DNA from: Acanthamoeba sp. SK_2022b | Taxonomy: Eukaryota > Discosea > Longamoebia > Acanthamoebidae | Reading direction: 5' to 3' | Length of the DNA stretch: 64,000 nucleotides | Assembly: GCA_027943245.1 (NCBI GenBank) | Contig: JANDJZ010001753.1 | Location: 160,456 to 224,455, forward strand | In this document: piece after piece, positions 1 through 12,400 of the stretch | Numbering within the stretch: position 1 is the first letter of the stretch | Layout of the letters: each line of letters begins with the position of its first letter | Made by a program: the position numbers and the translations under genes | The notes under the pieces: generated by a model | Databases searched by the model: none | Seen by the model: only the letters and a program-made list of their open reading frames with translations | Told to the model about the DNA's origin: nothing

Positions 1-685
1 GGTTCGAAGGTGCTCCTCCATCACCAGTCCCAATTGCAGGAGCAGAAGCTGTAGAAGAGAGTACTGCTCCCCACTCCCCTTCTGCGATTTGTTTGCCTAT
101 TTTTATTACTTTTTGTAAAATCATTATTACGTTTTATTACATCTGATTTATCACTGTGTCTTTATAACATTGGAAGGCGAGGGCTTCTGTGAGGACGAGC
201 GCCTGACGGTGGCAGCTGCAGAGTCAACCAGCGAAGGTGCGGGTGGGGTCAGCGCCGAGGACGGCCTAGTGGACGATGACGACGACTACGCGTACGTGGA
301 CGACGGGGACGGCGAGGAAGAGGAGGATGACGACGACGATGATGACGACGACCCCGAGGGAGAGTTGATTAACTACCTGCTCAGCAAGAAGAGGGAAAAG
401 GAGGAGAGAAAGCGGAGGGAAAAGGAGGCCAAGAAGGCCAAGAAGAGCGTCGGCCTCAGCAAGCTCGACAAGAAGAAGGCCAAGCAGGAGAAGGAGCGGG
501 CCAAGAAGCAAAAGAAGATCAAGCTCAAGGAGATCGAGCGTCTCGAGGAGGAACTGGCCAAGCTCGAGCAGGAGCGGGCCAGGTGGGAGGAGGAGCGGCG
601 CAGGTGGGAGGAACAGCGGGCTCGATGGCGGGACCTCGAGGAGCTTCGGCGGCAGCACGACGCGCACGCCCTCGAAGTGCTGTGA
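1..685 (+). CDS. Acidic, coiled-coil protein, C-terminal part (5' end outside window)
   Basis: Last two exons of a gene that enters from the left edge. One exon runs to position 60 (reading ...EGAPPSPVPIAGAEAVEE), an AT-rich intron spans 61-176 with donor GTACTG, and the final exon spans 177-685, ending in TGA. The protein tail has a run of Asp/Glu (about 20 acidic residues near 295-355), then a long Lys/Glu/Arg-rich stretch with heptad character that is probably a coiled coil, including WEEERRRWEEQRARW. No catalytic domain is visible. Function is not recognised; such tails occur in RNA-processing and chromatin proteins, but that is only a resemblance in composition. The neighbouring minus-strand gene is convergent, with 175 bp between the two stops. 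Confidence 0.7.
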
Positions 686-860
686 CGAGAGCTTTCCTCC
701 TCCCCTCTCAGTACTTTTCTCTTTTTTTTTGTGTTGTACGCACGTAGTGAGCGTGTGCGTGCTTTCTTCTTTCCTCTAGACTACTACCAACCTTCTATCT
801 GTGAGGCTGGGGCAGCATGGGGTGGGAGGAGGGAAGCATGCGGTGTCATTTCTTCTGGAC

Positions 861-3435
861 TCACATCTGGTCGTCCTCTTCGTCGGGCAACAGCTTCTCC
901 TTGCCCTTGAGCCGTCGCTTCATCCATTTGGCGGGGTCCTCGAGTCGCCACGATTCGCTCTCGCCCTCGACCTCGATCTCGACCTCTGACTCGGTGGCGG
1001 TCGAAGCCTCACGCGAGACCACCCCCACGTCGGCTTCGTCCCAGCGCCTCTCGTCGTCCGCCGCCTCTCTGTGCAACATCGCCGTCAGCTGTTGCTCGTG
1101 TGACTCCTCCTCGTCAAAACTGTAGATGTAGTAGGCTTCGGTTTCGTGGTCTGTGCGTTCCCTGTCATCGCCGTCCCCTCGCCCTGCATCGTCCGGCTCA
1201 GCCTCGCTCGCTCGCCGTGACCTCGGCGCCGACGACACGGGGGCATCAATGAGCCACGGGAAGGCTCGCGAGGCCGCCGGCCCGGCAGCGCTGCCCTTCC
1301 GCTCGTCGTGCGCCTGCAAGTCGCGCGGGTGTTCCCTCTCCTCCCAGCTGTAACAGCGCCGGTGGCGCTGGCGTGGTGGGCCGCGATGTGGCCTCTTTTC
1401 CTGTTGCTGGAGTGGTGGTCGTTGTTGCTGTGACGTCTGCGTGTGCGCTCCCCCTTGCACATCATCAAAGCCCGCGGGCGCGTGTGACGGCTGAGTCGAT
1501 GCCAGAGGGCTGGCCCTCTGCGGCCCCCTCTGTTCGCGCCGCCTCCGGCTGCGCAGCCCGGCATCCTTGCGCTCTTGCTGGATTTCCCGCCGCATCTGCA
1601 GGAGCTGCAGCCGCCCGCGCTCCTTGGCCAGTGCCTTCTCTACGTTAAACTGCACGTCGTCGTCGTCGCTCCACCTCGCAAGCCGCAGTTCCTTTGGTTT
1701 CGTGAGAGCAACAAGGCACGACTGTCAGGCGAGGCCTCACTGCCAACCACGCGAGCAAGCCAGCGACAATAAAGGTATTACCGTGGAGACGGCGAACGGG
1801 CGGTGCGGTATAAAGCTTCGCTCCATTGCCCTGTTGAGCATGTCCTCCGCCTGCTCCATTCTCTGTCGTGGCGCGATGAGCGCAAGTGGCGTGTACACGG
1901 CAGTTTTGGGGAGATACCTCGTTTTCGGCATCGACGGTGAAGGGGTAGAGCAGCTCGACCCACAGCTTCATCTCCTTCTGGTCCTTGGCCACCTGCGACG
2001 CGCCGGAAAAGGTCAAGTGGGATAACGAGTGCGGCACGCGCACCGGGCGTCGGCCTACTCCACCAGGCGAACAGTCGAGCGTACGAATGTCAGCACCCGC
2101 GACTGCACGTGGAGCTCGAACTCGCAGTGGCTGTTGGTGTAGATGGCCCCGTGATGGATCGTGAGCGATGGAAAGGGAATCTGCAGGAGGGTGAGGCCTC
2201 GACAAGGGGCAAGGCGCCGAGGAGGTGGGGACCGGAAGGGAGGGGCAGGCCCGGGCTGATACCGTGATGAGGATATCCTTCAGGAAGACGTAGCCGAGCG
2301 GCTGCATGCTGTGTGGCTTGTCGTACCAGTAGAGATACCTATTTCTGAGGCAGCACCACCTGCCACGTTGTGTCCACGTCTTGGTTTGCTTGTATGCTCT
2401 GGCTGTGCTGTGCTGTGCTGTGCTGTGCTGTGCTGTGCTGTGCTGTGCTGTGCTGTGCTGTGCTGTGCTGTGCTGTGCTGTGCTGTGCTGTGCGGCCTAA
2501 GCCCGTACCGCAGGCGGTAGGGCGACCCGGACTCGTACTTGACCCCGAGGTACCCGCTCCTGTTCGTTGCGTAGGCCTCGGGAGGCTGCGAGTGGATGAC
2601 CCCCGATCGATCGTTGTTAGTGTGGGTGTCGACCAAAACAGAGCGAAGGGGAAGAGGCATGTGCACGGGCGGACGCACGAGGAACTGGTACAGCTGCCTC
2701 CCGTCGGCAAAGGGCGCGCCCTGCAGGGACGCGTGGCGGAGGGCGCCGTGGTTGAGGAGCATCTGGCCCACCGCGACCGCTTCCTCGCGCGTCTGAGTGA
2801 AGATGTGGTCGATCATCCATGATACCGCCTCACCGCCTGCATGCGAGGGTTGGTGGTGTGGACGTTATACAGGAGTGTGGGAGTGTGCGAAGAGAAGGGA
2901 AGCGCACCGATGAAGGAGTCGGGGTAAGTGCGAAGGTAGCGCGTTCGGAGCTTGATATCGATGCTCGCACGCAGACGCGAGATGACGTTGTTGACCGTCT
3001 TGTTGTCCACCGACGTCAGGAAATCGCCCTTCTGCCCGCACGAGCCCTCCCCAACGATTGAATGAGGAAGGCCGCTTTTCGCACGCGCGACCAGCGTGGC
3101 GGAAGGAAAGCAGAAAACAGGGGAGCACCTTTAGGGCGGAGAAGATGTCACCCGTGGAGGAAGGCTGGCGGTCTGAGGCCAGCAGTTGCCGCAGAGGGTA
3201 AGCAAGGTCCTTGATTTACAGTGTCACTATTAGATCCGAATATCCGAAAACTCTTTTTTGAATGGCAAAGAAAAAAATAAAAATAATATAAAAATAATAT
3301 CAAAATAATATTTACAAAAGTACAAAAAAAAAAATCTTGCAATCGTATACATTTATTGCTTATTACTTTTTTAACAACTGGTACCTGTTTGGGGAGGTGG
3401 GAAGGCTCGTCTGTCGCTGTCATGGGTGAGTGCAT
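861..3435 (-). CDS. DEP and PH domain protein
   Basis: Signalling adaptor, probably acting at membranes. Spliced from about nine exons. Exon 1 (ATG at 3435) gives MHSPMTATDEPSHLPKQ. After an AT-rich intron come exons carrying a DEP domain (from KKGDFLTSVDNKTVNNVI through SFIGGEAVSWMIDHIF to DGRQLYQFL). A PH domain follows, with strand NRYLYWYDKPHSM and the C-terminal helix KEMKLWVELLYPF, split over several exons. The C-terminal 260 residues (single exon, 1655-861) are charged, Gln/Arg-rich and disordered, then acidic. The intron between the DEP and PH exons carries a GCTGT pentanucleotide array (2402-2492). DEP domains bind membranes or GPCR/Dishevelled-type partners, and PH domains bind phosphoinositides. 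The pairing recalls pleckstrin (PH-DEP-PH), but only one PH is seen. The start is inferred from splice sites, not from conservation. Confidence 0.75.
2402..2492. repeat. (GCTGT)n pentanucleotide array in an intron
   Basis: About 18 uninterrupted copies of the unit TGCTG/GCTGT. It lies in the intron between the DEP exon (donor GTACGGGC on the minus strand) and the first PH exon of the DEP-PH gene. Translations across it on either strand (CAVLCCAVL or STAQHSTAQ) are artefacts of the repeat. Confidence 0.97.
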
Positions 3436-3569
3436 GAGACCATCACCAACACACAGCCGTCGTGGCTCTACAATCGATACTGGCCCGGGAGAAAATCCAA
3501 TAGAAAACGCCAAACGAGTTGTGACTTTAGTGGTGGAATAATGGTACAGGCGCAGCGTCCTTGGCAGGA

Positions 3570-4765
3570 CTACGGGGACTTGAGGCTGGCCAGGAGAGAG
3601 CGCAGTCTGTACTCTGTGTGGGCCTCGATCTCGCCCAGCTTGGCGGCGAGCCGCTTCTCCATGGCCTGTCGGAGCAATATCTCCTCTTGGCGTTTGGCCT
3701 CGGACATAGCCAGCTGCTCCTTCATCGCCTCGGTAGCCATTGACCGCATTTGAAGCTCTTCGCACGACGCACACGACACACGCGACACACAAGATATATC
3801 AGCACATAAACAGACATGGCTGTGACGTCTTGTGGCGCCTCAACACGTCGCAGTTGGACGGCGTCAGCCCGAGAGGAGAGAAACAAACCGCGGGTGAGTG
3901 CGAGATTAGCAGCCATCAACTCGTCGATCTGCCTTCGCAAATGGATGACCTCTTCGTTTCCCTTCCTCGCTTCGTCGCTTCGTCGCTCCTTGTCCCGCTC
4001 CCGCTCAGCTTTGACCCTCTCGGCCTCGAGCATAGCCTGGTGCTGCTCCTTCAACACGTGGTGCAAATCCACAGCCGCCTCGTCCAACACTAGTATGCTG
4101 CCCCGCTGTCCGGCGCCCTTGGCCAGAGGCACCAGCAGTCCGCTGCTGTTGTTCCTTGGCGAGGACGCAGCGCTGCCGGCTCGCTCCTGCTTGTCGATTT
4201 CTTTCATCAGGAGCTGCAGCTGCCCATCATCGACCGCACGGTCCGGCAGCACCTTGGCCTCGCCTCTCGTGGCCTCTTGGCTCGCGTCGTTCAAGTTTTC
4301 GAAGCTGCTCGTGCTGCCGGTGCTGCCGGTGAGCGGGGTCTTGCTGCCGGAGCGGGTGCCCCGGAAACTACCTCGGCGCCCGCCTCGTCCACGCCATCCT
4401 TCCGCCACCCGACGTATCTCTTCGACCTTCTTCTTGCGCAGCTCCTTTTCCGCTTCCGTACAACCACCCTCGTCGTCCTGTCCCCCGTTCTCGTTTGTTC
4501 TGTCTTCGCTTTCGTTCTTTGTGGCTCCGCTTTCGTTCTTTTGTGCTCCCACCACCTCGGCGCCCCCTCCGCTGCTCCGTCCTTCTGCTAATGAGGGGGT
4601 CTCGACTTCGAAGTCACTGTCTCCACCTTCCTCTTCCTTGGCTTTTGCCCTACGGCGTACCGGAGCCCCCACCCTCTTGTCCCCAATGGTGAGGGTGCTG
4701 CCGCGTTCTCGCAACCCAATCCCGCTGCCGCTGCTCGCGAGCGGAGACGCAGGTACTTGCTCCAT
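3570..4765 (-). CDS. Coiled-coil protein, low-complexity N-terminus
   Basis: Two exons. ATG at 4765 gives MEQVPASPLASSG; exon 1 runs to about 3886 (ends LALTR), then a GT-AG intron, and exon 2 ends with a stop at 3570-3572 (LRSLLASLKSP). The first 200 residues are Ser/Gly/Glu-rich and probably disordered (SDFEVETPSLAEGR; KNESGATKNESEDR). The second half is a long coiled coil with heptad-like Leu/Ile/Met spacing (HHVLKEQHQAMLEAERVKAE; IDELMAANLALTR; MEKRLAAKLGEIEAHTEYR). No enzyme domain is visible and the function is unknown. An in-frame extension upstream of the chosen Met reaches 4996 without a stop, so an upstream exon cannot be excluded. It is divergent from the dynamin gene at 5252. Confidence 0.65.
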
Positions 4766-5251
4766 CTTCACGTTGCCAAGAAAAGAAGAGAAAAGGCGAG
4801 GTCGAAAGGTGCGACCAGCGGAACACCTCACGCGCACCACCCGAGTGCGGTCGCCCTGTCTGCAAAAAAATGTACAGGGTAATATTGGCGTGGAGGAAAA
4901 AACAAAAAACACACAACCGCCCCACTTCTCACAAATCAACTGGCGACGCATATATGTTAACAACCACGACAGGGGACAGCGCGGGGTTCGGAGCAAATGT
5001 GACGACGGTCCAGTGAGAATTGTTTATATTGTTTTTCCCAATCTCTGCAGTTTCGTCGGTTTAAGGATCCGTGTCGAGAAAAGGAAAGGGGTGGGCGACG
5101 AGTCGTTGAACAGAGGCGAGAGGCCGCAAGGACCACACTTGGTGGTGGTAGAATCAGTGAGAAGCTGACCAACCACTCTCTTCGACGCGACCGGGTCAGC
5201 CATCGATTTTTAGATTACCCGTAGCAAGGCCAGGCGTAGGTACAAGCGAAG
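4766..5251. promoter_or_regulatory. Divergent intergenic region, probable shared promoter
   Basis: 486 bp between the divergent starts of the coiled-coil gene (minus) and the dynamin gene (plus). No open frame with coding character and no clear TATA box were found. It contains a short AT-rich part near 4860-4960. The promoter role is inferred only from position. Confidence 0.4.
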
Positions 5252-7685
5252 ATGTCCAGCAAACGACTGTCGATGGCCAGGGAACGAGTACGCATAACCC
5301 CACCCTCCACCTGATATTCTTCCAACAGCTATCACCATTCTCGATTTTCTTTCCATGACCCACGTCGCTGATTGCTTCCCCCCCCCCCAAATCCCAACAC
5401 TCCATATCGTCAGGAACGAATCTCTTACCTAAGCCCAGAGGAAGAGCGTAAGGATCACGCGAGGAAGCGCAAGGAGAGAATGCGTTCCATGCGCACAAAG
5501 GACCGAGCTATGGAAGCAAGTCCGTTGCATCTTTCCGCTTTGGATCTCTGAGCGAGCTTGAGCTGCCGGCACTTACGGGGACAATGTTGTTTGTTGTGCA
5601 GGCCGCGATGAGGCGAGTGAGCTACAGGCTGTGGGCGTGCCGGACCACGACCCCAATCCAGCAAAGCACTTCAAGCCGCTTCCCGACGACGTCTATAAGA
5701 GTCATCGCCAACTCGAAGATATCGCTCGGATGTACGCAAATCTTCCTCCCCCTCCCTCCCCTATGTTCTGCCTAACCATCACCGTCCACTGTACGACTAG
5801 TCTTAACTCCCCATTTGGCCCGGTGGAGATCGTCGTCATTGGGCAGAGAGGCCACGGCAAGAGCGCACTGATCGAAGCCCTCTCTGGACATCTTATTACA
5901 CATGTGCAGTTGGCATCGGTACGTGAAAAGCCAACCATTCTTGAGCTTTGTCCTAGTGTAACCTCGCACTGTTCTTCAGGATGGGGCCACGAAGAGGCCT
6001 GTACGCTATCAATTTGTGAACAACATCGACATCTCGCCCGGTGCTAAGCCCACCGATGGTACCCGCATACACGTGCCCGCAGTTTGCCAAACTCGCGTGT
6101 GCTAATTTCTGTTCGGCTTTGCCTACTCCCGTAGGAGGTGTCAAGTGTATGATACAGCACGACTCGCACTTCCAGGATCACAACGTTGAGATACCGCTTA
6201 AGACCTTGCCGCACGTACGGACTCGGTCGCCTTGCTCGACCGTTAAAATATACTTTGCACTCACCGCTCTCTGTTCGTGCAGGAAATCCTGCGCCGTTCA
6301 GCAGTGCTCTCTCCCGATCCGATATGCGTGGCCATCTACGCTCCCAATGCTCTCAACATTACCTTCATCGACACTCCTGGCCTGCCTCCTCCACCTTCAG
6401 CTGGTGACGTGCCGTTTGATGTCAGGGTACGTGCCCCTCCCGTGCCGACCTGCCGCATCAGCTTACCCATACTATGCGCGCCCTGCAGAATAAGCTTGAG
6501 TCTATTGTTGCCTCGGTTTCCTGCGAAGACAACAATCGCTTCCTCTTGTTTGCCGAAGAGGCGGGACCTTGGCAAGTCTTTCCCCTCTCAAGCCAACGTC
6601 GGAGACTCCAGAGTCTAATTGTTATTCAAACATGCAGGGAGGAGAGCAGCATCCTGCCGTTGGTGCGCTCCATCGATCCGGCGTTCAACAGATCTGCGAT
6701 CGTGTTTACCAAGTTTAATCCCTTCCTCAGATCGGTATGTCGCGACCACCCTCCTTTTATTAAGTTGTCACTCCCCTGACTTGCCTGTTGGCGTCCTGTA
6801 GCTGCTGGGTACCAAGGAGCTCATCAACAGATATCTGAAGGGAGGCCAGCACCCTCTTTTGCCGTGCTTCTGGGTCACCGTGCCCTCGCAGAAGGTTTGA
6901 ATGCCGACTCGGTGGCCATTTAGTTGACCAGAGGCTTTGCCAAAGGCTAGCATGCTTACACCTCACTGGCCGCAGGTGAGGAGCAAATGCGAGCAAAGCG
7001 CTGCATGGCAGGAGAAGGTGTGGCAAGCGCACCACAGGGACATGTCCTGTCTGCGCGACATCAAGGCCAAACAAAAGTAGCGCTCCCTCTGAGATTGATT
7101 GCCTGTAAGCATCGATGAATAACGCTGATGCGTGTTTTCCAGATATGAACGCAACATCGGCATCCTGTGCCTGCTCAGATTCCTACTCAAGCAGGTGTGG
7201 AAGCAGTATATCGACATCTTGCCCAACACGCTGAAGCTCATCAGGCAGCAAGAGAAGTGTTTCGAGGTGCGGCCGCCTGCAACCTGGCTACCGAGAACTG
7301 GAGCCATCTGACTCACAACTTGGCTCTGCGATGGCACAGGCCGAGCTGCAGAAATTCCAGAGCGAGCTCGAGCGGCTAAACGCTCAGGGCATGCGCAGCC
7401 TTGCCAGTAGGTTTATAGCCACGCTCTTCCATACCATCCATCGAATTGTCCACGGCTCGTCGGAGGCCATCAACTCCATTACTGGCCAAACCCTCCAAGA
7501 GGAGACCCTTGCCCAAGGCACGTCACCTACAGAGAGCCGCCCACGAGCCAGCCACGAGCACTGACGTGCCGCTATGTCGTTCCCAATTGTAGGAGGCATC
7601 GAATGGGCTGACAAGATGGGAAGAGTGCTCAAAGCCGACAAGAAGTGGCGCATTCCCTTCAGGTACTACACTACGCTTTGCCTTG

Positions 7686-7742
<57 letters not shown>

Positions 7743-9195
7743 CGTGCGTGCATGCGTGCGTGCGCGCGCGCTCTTCTCAAAATCAAACGCTCTTCACAGG
7801 GACTGTAAATTATACGGCGGCCAGCAAATGGACAGGTTGCTTGCTGAGTTCAGGACCATCGCCGATCATCTCTACCTGCGGGTAAGACACCGCATTTCAC
7901 TCCCATTATCATCCCTCTTTGTTTCATCAACTTTACTTTTCATGGGCGGCAACTGTTAGGACCACGTCATCACCACGGAAGACCTGGCCACTGCCGGAGG
8001 GCTAAGGAGAATCTACAACGGCAAGATCGACGTCACTTGGGCCGTGCGTATTCTCAGTGACTGTTATTGCTGCCTGCCAATCATAACAAACTTATTACGG
8101 TCGGCACCAGGCCGCCTCGATTGCTAGTAGGAAGACGAGGGATACCATGGAGCCACTCATCAACGTCGGCCTGCAGAGGTAAGCTTGAGCTTTCAGAGGA
8201 GACCTTGGCAAATTGCTATTGATGTCGCTATTTCCTTGTTTTGTGTGCAGGATGACCTACATTGTTCGCAGGTCTTTCTACCTCGCGCTCGAGCATATCG
8301 AGAATCCGAGGAGCGTGGAAGGCGCCAGCCAGGAGACAGCCAGGTCCAATGGCAATGAATGGAGTGAGGTGGAGGTCATCGGCTACCCCTACTACGTTCA
8401 CTGGGTCAGGGACACCTTCGAGCAGTTCCTCACCGCCCATCTCCAGGTACGCATGCTTGCTAGTTAGTACTTGAGTTTCTTGCGCACGCTTCCCCTTTGT
8501 TGACTTGGATGGGACGACAGAAATGCAAGGAGAAGTGCTTTGAGGAGTTTTATTCAACGGAGACGCTCTACTGGGGCTACAATGAGTACGCTCTTCATCC
8601 AGGCTTTCGTTACAGAGTTAACGCCTATGCCCTCGCAGTATGAGGTTGATCCCCGACGAAGATGATGACGAAGACGCGCTCCTGGATATGACCCTGGTGC
8701 TCACCAGGACGATCTATGAGGTACGGCAGGCTTCAGTTTTTGATATTTGTTTGCTTGCTCACAACAGCTTTAGGAGACGAAAGACAGGCAGATCCGCAAC
8801 ATTCTGCTGAAGCTCTTCCAGTACTTTTTGTTCATGCTGTACGTTTCGTCCATGACCTCGATTTGAAAGGATTGCCGAGCTTTATCAACTGAGTCGCTTT
8901 CCATTCACTTTCCTCAGTGAGGACGGCCTGCACGCTCATCTGCAGCAGCTGGTGAGCACCATGGACGAAGCGACGCTCGACAGCAAGTTCCAAGTCGAGG
9001 CGCTCAGGAAGAAGCTCGAGGTACATACACTCTCCCTCCTTCGAACGCTCAGGGAACGATTCTTATCTGCGAATCTAGGCCAAGGCCAAGCTGGTGGCTG
9101 ACGCGATCAAGGAGAGCCGCAAGCGGGAGTATATCTTCACCACGTCCTCGGCCGAGTTCACTGTGCCCATTCTCACGGAGATGCAGATGCCGTAA
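5252..9195 (+). CDS. DRP5/ARC5-type dynamin-related GTPase
   Basis: Large GTPase expected to assemble on membranes and drive fission or cytokinesis. About 20 exons; ATG at 5252 (MSSKRLSMARER), stop 9193-9195. The G domain is in the first part: P-loop GQRGHGKS, switch region GATKRP, G3 in TFIDTPGL, G4-like TKFN. The middle and C-terminal parts match the DRP5/ARC5 branch rather than classical dynamin: DPAFNRSAIVFTKFN, and the block CKLYGGQQMDRLLAEFRTIA, which is the counterpart of a conserved KLYGG motif in plant ARC5. No PH or proline-rich domain is present, as in DRP5. Known relatives are plant DRP5A/DRP5B and the Dictyostelium Dlp proteins, which act in cytokinesis. The G4 motif has Asn where TKxD is usual. 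Two introns appear to be GC-AG (6572-6637 and 7518-7592), and one intron carries a TG microsatellite. Confidence 0.82.
7688..7738. repeat. (TG)n microsatellite in an intron
   Basis: About 25 TG dinucleotides followed by a TGCG-rich stretch to about 7770, inside the dynamin-gene intron between the exons ending ...WRIPF and beginning ...DCKLYGG. Confidence 0.97.
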
Positions 9196-9479
9196 GCGTG
9201 GGACTACGCGGCTGGAGCCAAGGAGGAAACCCCACACCCAGTAGAAATTGCTGGCATTTTCGTGTTCACGCAATTTGGGCCCGTAGTCAAAGAACGAAGA
9301 GGTTCAAGAAGCCAACGAGGCGCTCCTTGGTCTGTCGGGTGTTTTGAGCCACCATCTTTTTCCCGCAAGTTGCTAACGCGTTAGCAGACGTGAAGGAGGT
9401 GTGTCGCTCACTACAAGCGCTCGCGATTTTATCGTTGTGAATTTAACACGATTATTGTTTACTTCAAGGAGTGGACACC

Positions 9480-12400
9480 ATGTCGTACTACGACGTTGGC
9501 CAAGTTGATGACGACAGTGGTGGCTACGTCGAAGGGCAAGAGGGAGGCGACTATGATTACAGTAATTACGATTACGGGGGCGAGTACCAGGAGGGAGATG
9601 GTGAAGGTGGGAGCTACGCAGGACAATCTTCTTGGATAAATGGGGGCAATTACTACGGCGATCAAACGGCTTATGGCGATGGCAATGGCGAAGGAGGCGA
9701 GTACTACGATGAAAATGGGGGTTACTACGATGAGAACGGCAACTACGTCTACCCTGAACCCTCGGCCGAGGGTGACTATGGGGCACCTGAGTATGGAAGT
9801 GGCGAGCTTCAGAGTGGTGGCAGTGGTGTGGATGATCCTGCCTCGTCCGCCCCCTCTCCACCAACTACTTCGTCTCTGTCCTCCTCCTCCTCCTCCTCCT
9901 CATCATCATCCACGCTGCAAGCCCAAGGCCTGCCACGGTCGGCTTCCTCGCAGATGCTGACCCAGCTGGCCACCGAGTTTGCACTGGACTCAGCGTCGTC
10001 GCCCTCGTCTTCGCTGTATCTGGCCTCTCCTGCCGCACCAGCGCCCGCCAAGGTAAAGCCTCCGCCGCCCCGACTGCGCAACGGCGAGATACCGGCCTAC
10101 TACGATGACGAAGAGAGTGGCTACCAGTACTACGTCGTACGCCTCCACGATCCTCCACTATTTTCTTTCTCCTGGCCCGTTGTCCTCGCTTGTGTGCGGC
10201 TTGGAGCCCTCGAGTCTAGCCTGCAAGAGCTCACATATGATAGATGACATCGCGTGTTGTCTCACTTGCGCTCACGACTCATCGGTCTCTGCTTTCCCCG
10301 CTTCGGTTCGCAACTACTAGGATGATGATGGCAACACGCAATGGGATTTGGCCGGCTACTACGAGTACGATGGGGAGTACGTCTACTACGAGGACGTCGA
10401 AACCGAGATGAACACACGCGCCATCGAAGAGGTTTCCTCTCGCCTCGACCAGATCTCGTAGATTGGGGCTTTCCACTCACGTTGACTTATCTCACACCAG
10501 GAGTTGGAAAACTATCAGCACCAGTACAACGACGACGAGAAGACAGACAAGGTACACACAGCTAGCTCTCTCCTTCCCACCAGCTTATTTGAGCCTTAAT
10601 GTCGGCTTATTCTCCACCTCGTCCAGGAAACGGAGGAGGAGCGAAAAGTGCGCCACAAAGCGGCGGTGAGTAAGGAGATAGTCGAGACTGAAAAGAGCTA
10701 CGTCGAAAGCTTGGAGATTCTCGTCAAGGTACTGCCTCGCTGCTGCAGGCCACTAGTGGTTAATTGCGAGTAGAAGATCTATTTATATAAGTCTCTCACA
10801 TTGAATTTTCCTTCGTCCCACAAACAGAAATACATGGGACCACTAGTGGCCAGCGGGGTGTTGGACAAGGATGAGAGGGCCACCATCTTCTCCAACATTC
10901 CTTCCCTTCTCTCGATCAATAATGCTCTGCTGCGGGTACCTCGTTCCCGTCATTCCAGGCCTTAGCGACGAGGCGCTGGTGCTTATGTTCCGCAGTTTTA
11001 CTGACCCACTCGGGTCTCGCTCAGGACTTGCTGCTCGTGGACGAGACCACCAAGGTGACACCAGCAGGCAAATCCTTTGCCGATATCTGGCTTTCCACGG
11101 TACCCTACTCTCGAATCACTTCCGCTTCATACACGCACGTACACTAAATATGTACGTGCACTAAACGCATGTACCGATCGCTTTTGCAAACAGGTCGAGT
11201 ATTTCAAGATGTATAGCGTTTATTGCACCAACTACCCCAACGCCCTCAAATTCACTCAGACAATGCAGAAACAGAAGCCGCAATTCCTCAACTTCTGTCG
11301 GGTTTAAGTCACCCCTCCGATACTCGGTGATGGGGATCTCTGCTAACTTTCGTGCGCTTGTGCAGGAACTGAAAAACTCTTCTGCCTCCAAGCTGGACTT
11401 GACTGACTACCTCATCAAGCCGGTCCAACGCATTTGCAAATACCCTCTGCTCTTCCGAGTACGCGCGCGTACCACTTGATTTTTTATTTTATTTTATTTT
11501 TCAACTAGTCATTTGTTGACAATGGGTCTGGCGATTGCATGGAATGGACGTGTGGACGATCAGGAGCTGATCAGGAACACAAACGAGGAGGAGAACCCGA
11601 AGGAGTACGCCAAGTTGCTTGAGATTGAGAAGCGACTACAGCAGGTGGCCGGCCATGTAAATGAGGCGAAACGAATGGCGGAGAGTCTACAGAGGTGCCT
11701 GCACTTGCCTTGAAAGCAGCAGCAGCAGCAGCAGCAGCAGCGGCGGCTGTTGCTCCCCGTAGACTAATCCAGATTCTCAACCTCATGAATCAGCGTGGTG
11801 GAGATAGCTTCGTTGCTCACCGATCTGCCGCCTGCGTTCACGCTCGTGGAGGCCAACAGAAGGTTTCTTTTCCGAGGCACCTACTCTGCGCAGGTGCGCT
11901 GCCTGTACTTCTTTTTGCATAATTTGTGCACACCGCGATCATTTATCACCTAATTACCAATTAATAATAATTTACCTTTTTTGCTCTCGAACACAGACGA
12001 ATGGCAAGGCACCCAAGTCTAGCGAGCTTTTGCTCTTCAGCGACGTTGTCATCCAGGTTCGCCCTCGCATGCTCAGCAAGCAGCTCAAGTTTGTGGCGAT
12101 GCTGTGGATTCGCTCGAGTACTCCTCCTCTTCTGTCCAATGTTCGCTCAGCAAGGTACATCGTCGCTGATTCATGTCTTCCACACTATACTGTGGTAGTC
12201 ATCGTGCGAGATCCGGGAGACACGAGACTGGAGTTGGAGGATGAGGGGGTGTGCCTCTTGATCGACTTCAAGGAGGGACTTGAGAAGGAGAAGTGGCGTT
12301 CAGAGATCGTGAGCACCAAGCAGCAGCTGCAGGCACGGCCTACTCTCGCACCGCACGCTCTCTGCCGGCAAACTAACGCCTCTCCGTATGCGGGTGCGGT

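Noticed and set aside
2311..2822. Several frames through the CTGTG array coding CAVLCCAVL or STAQHS repeats
   Set aside because: The array is intronic in the DEP-PH gene; the frames are an effect of a 5-bp repeat, open in all frames.
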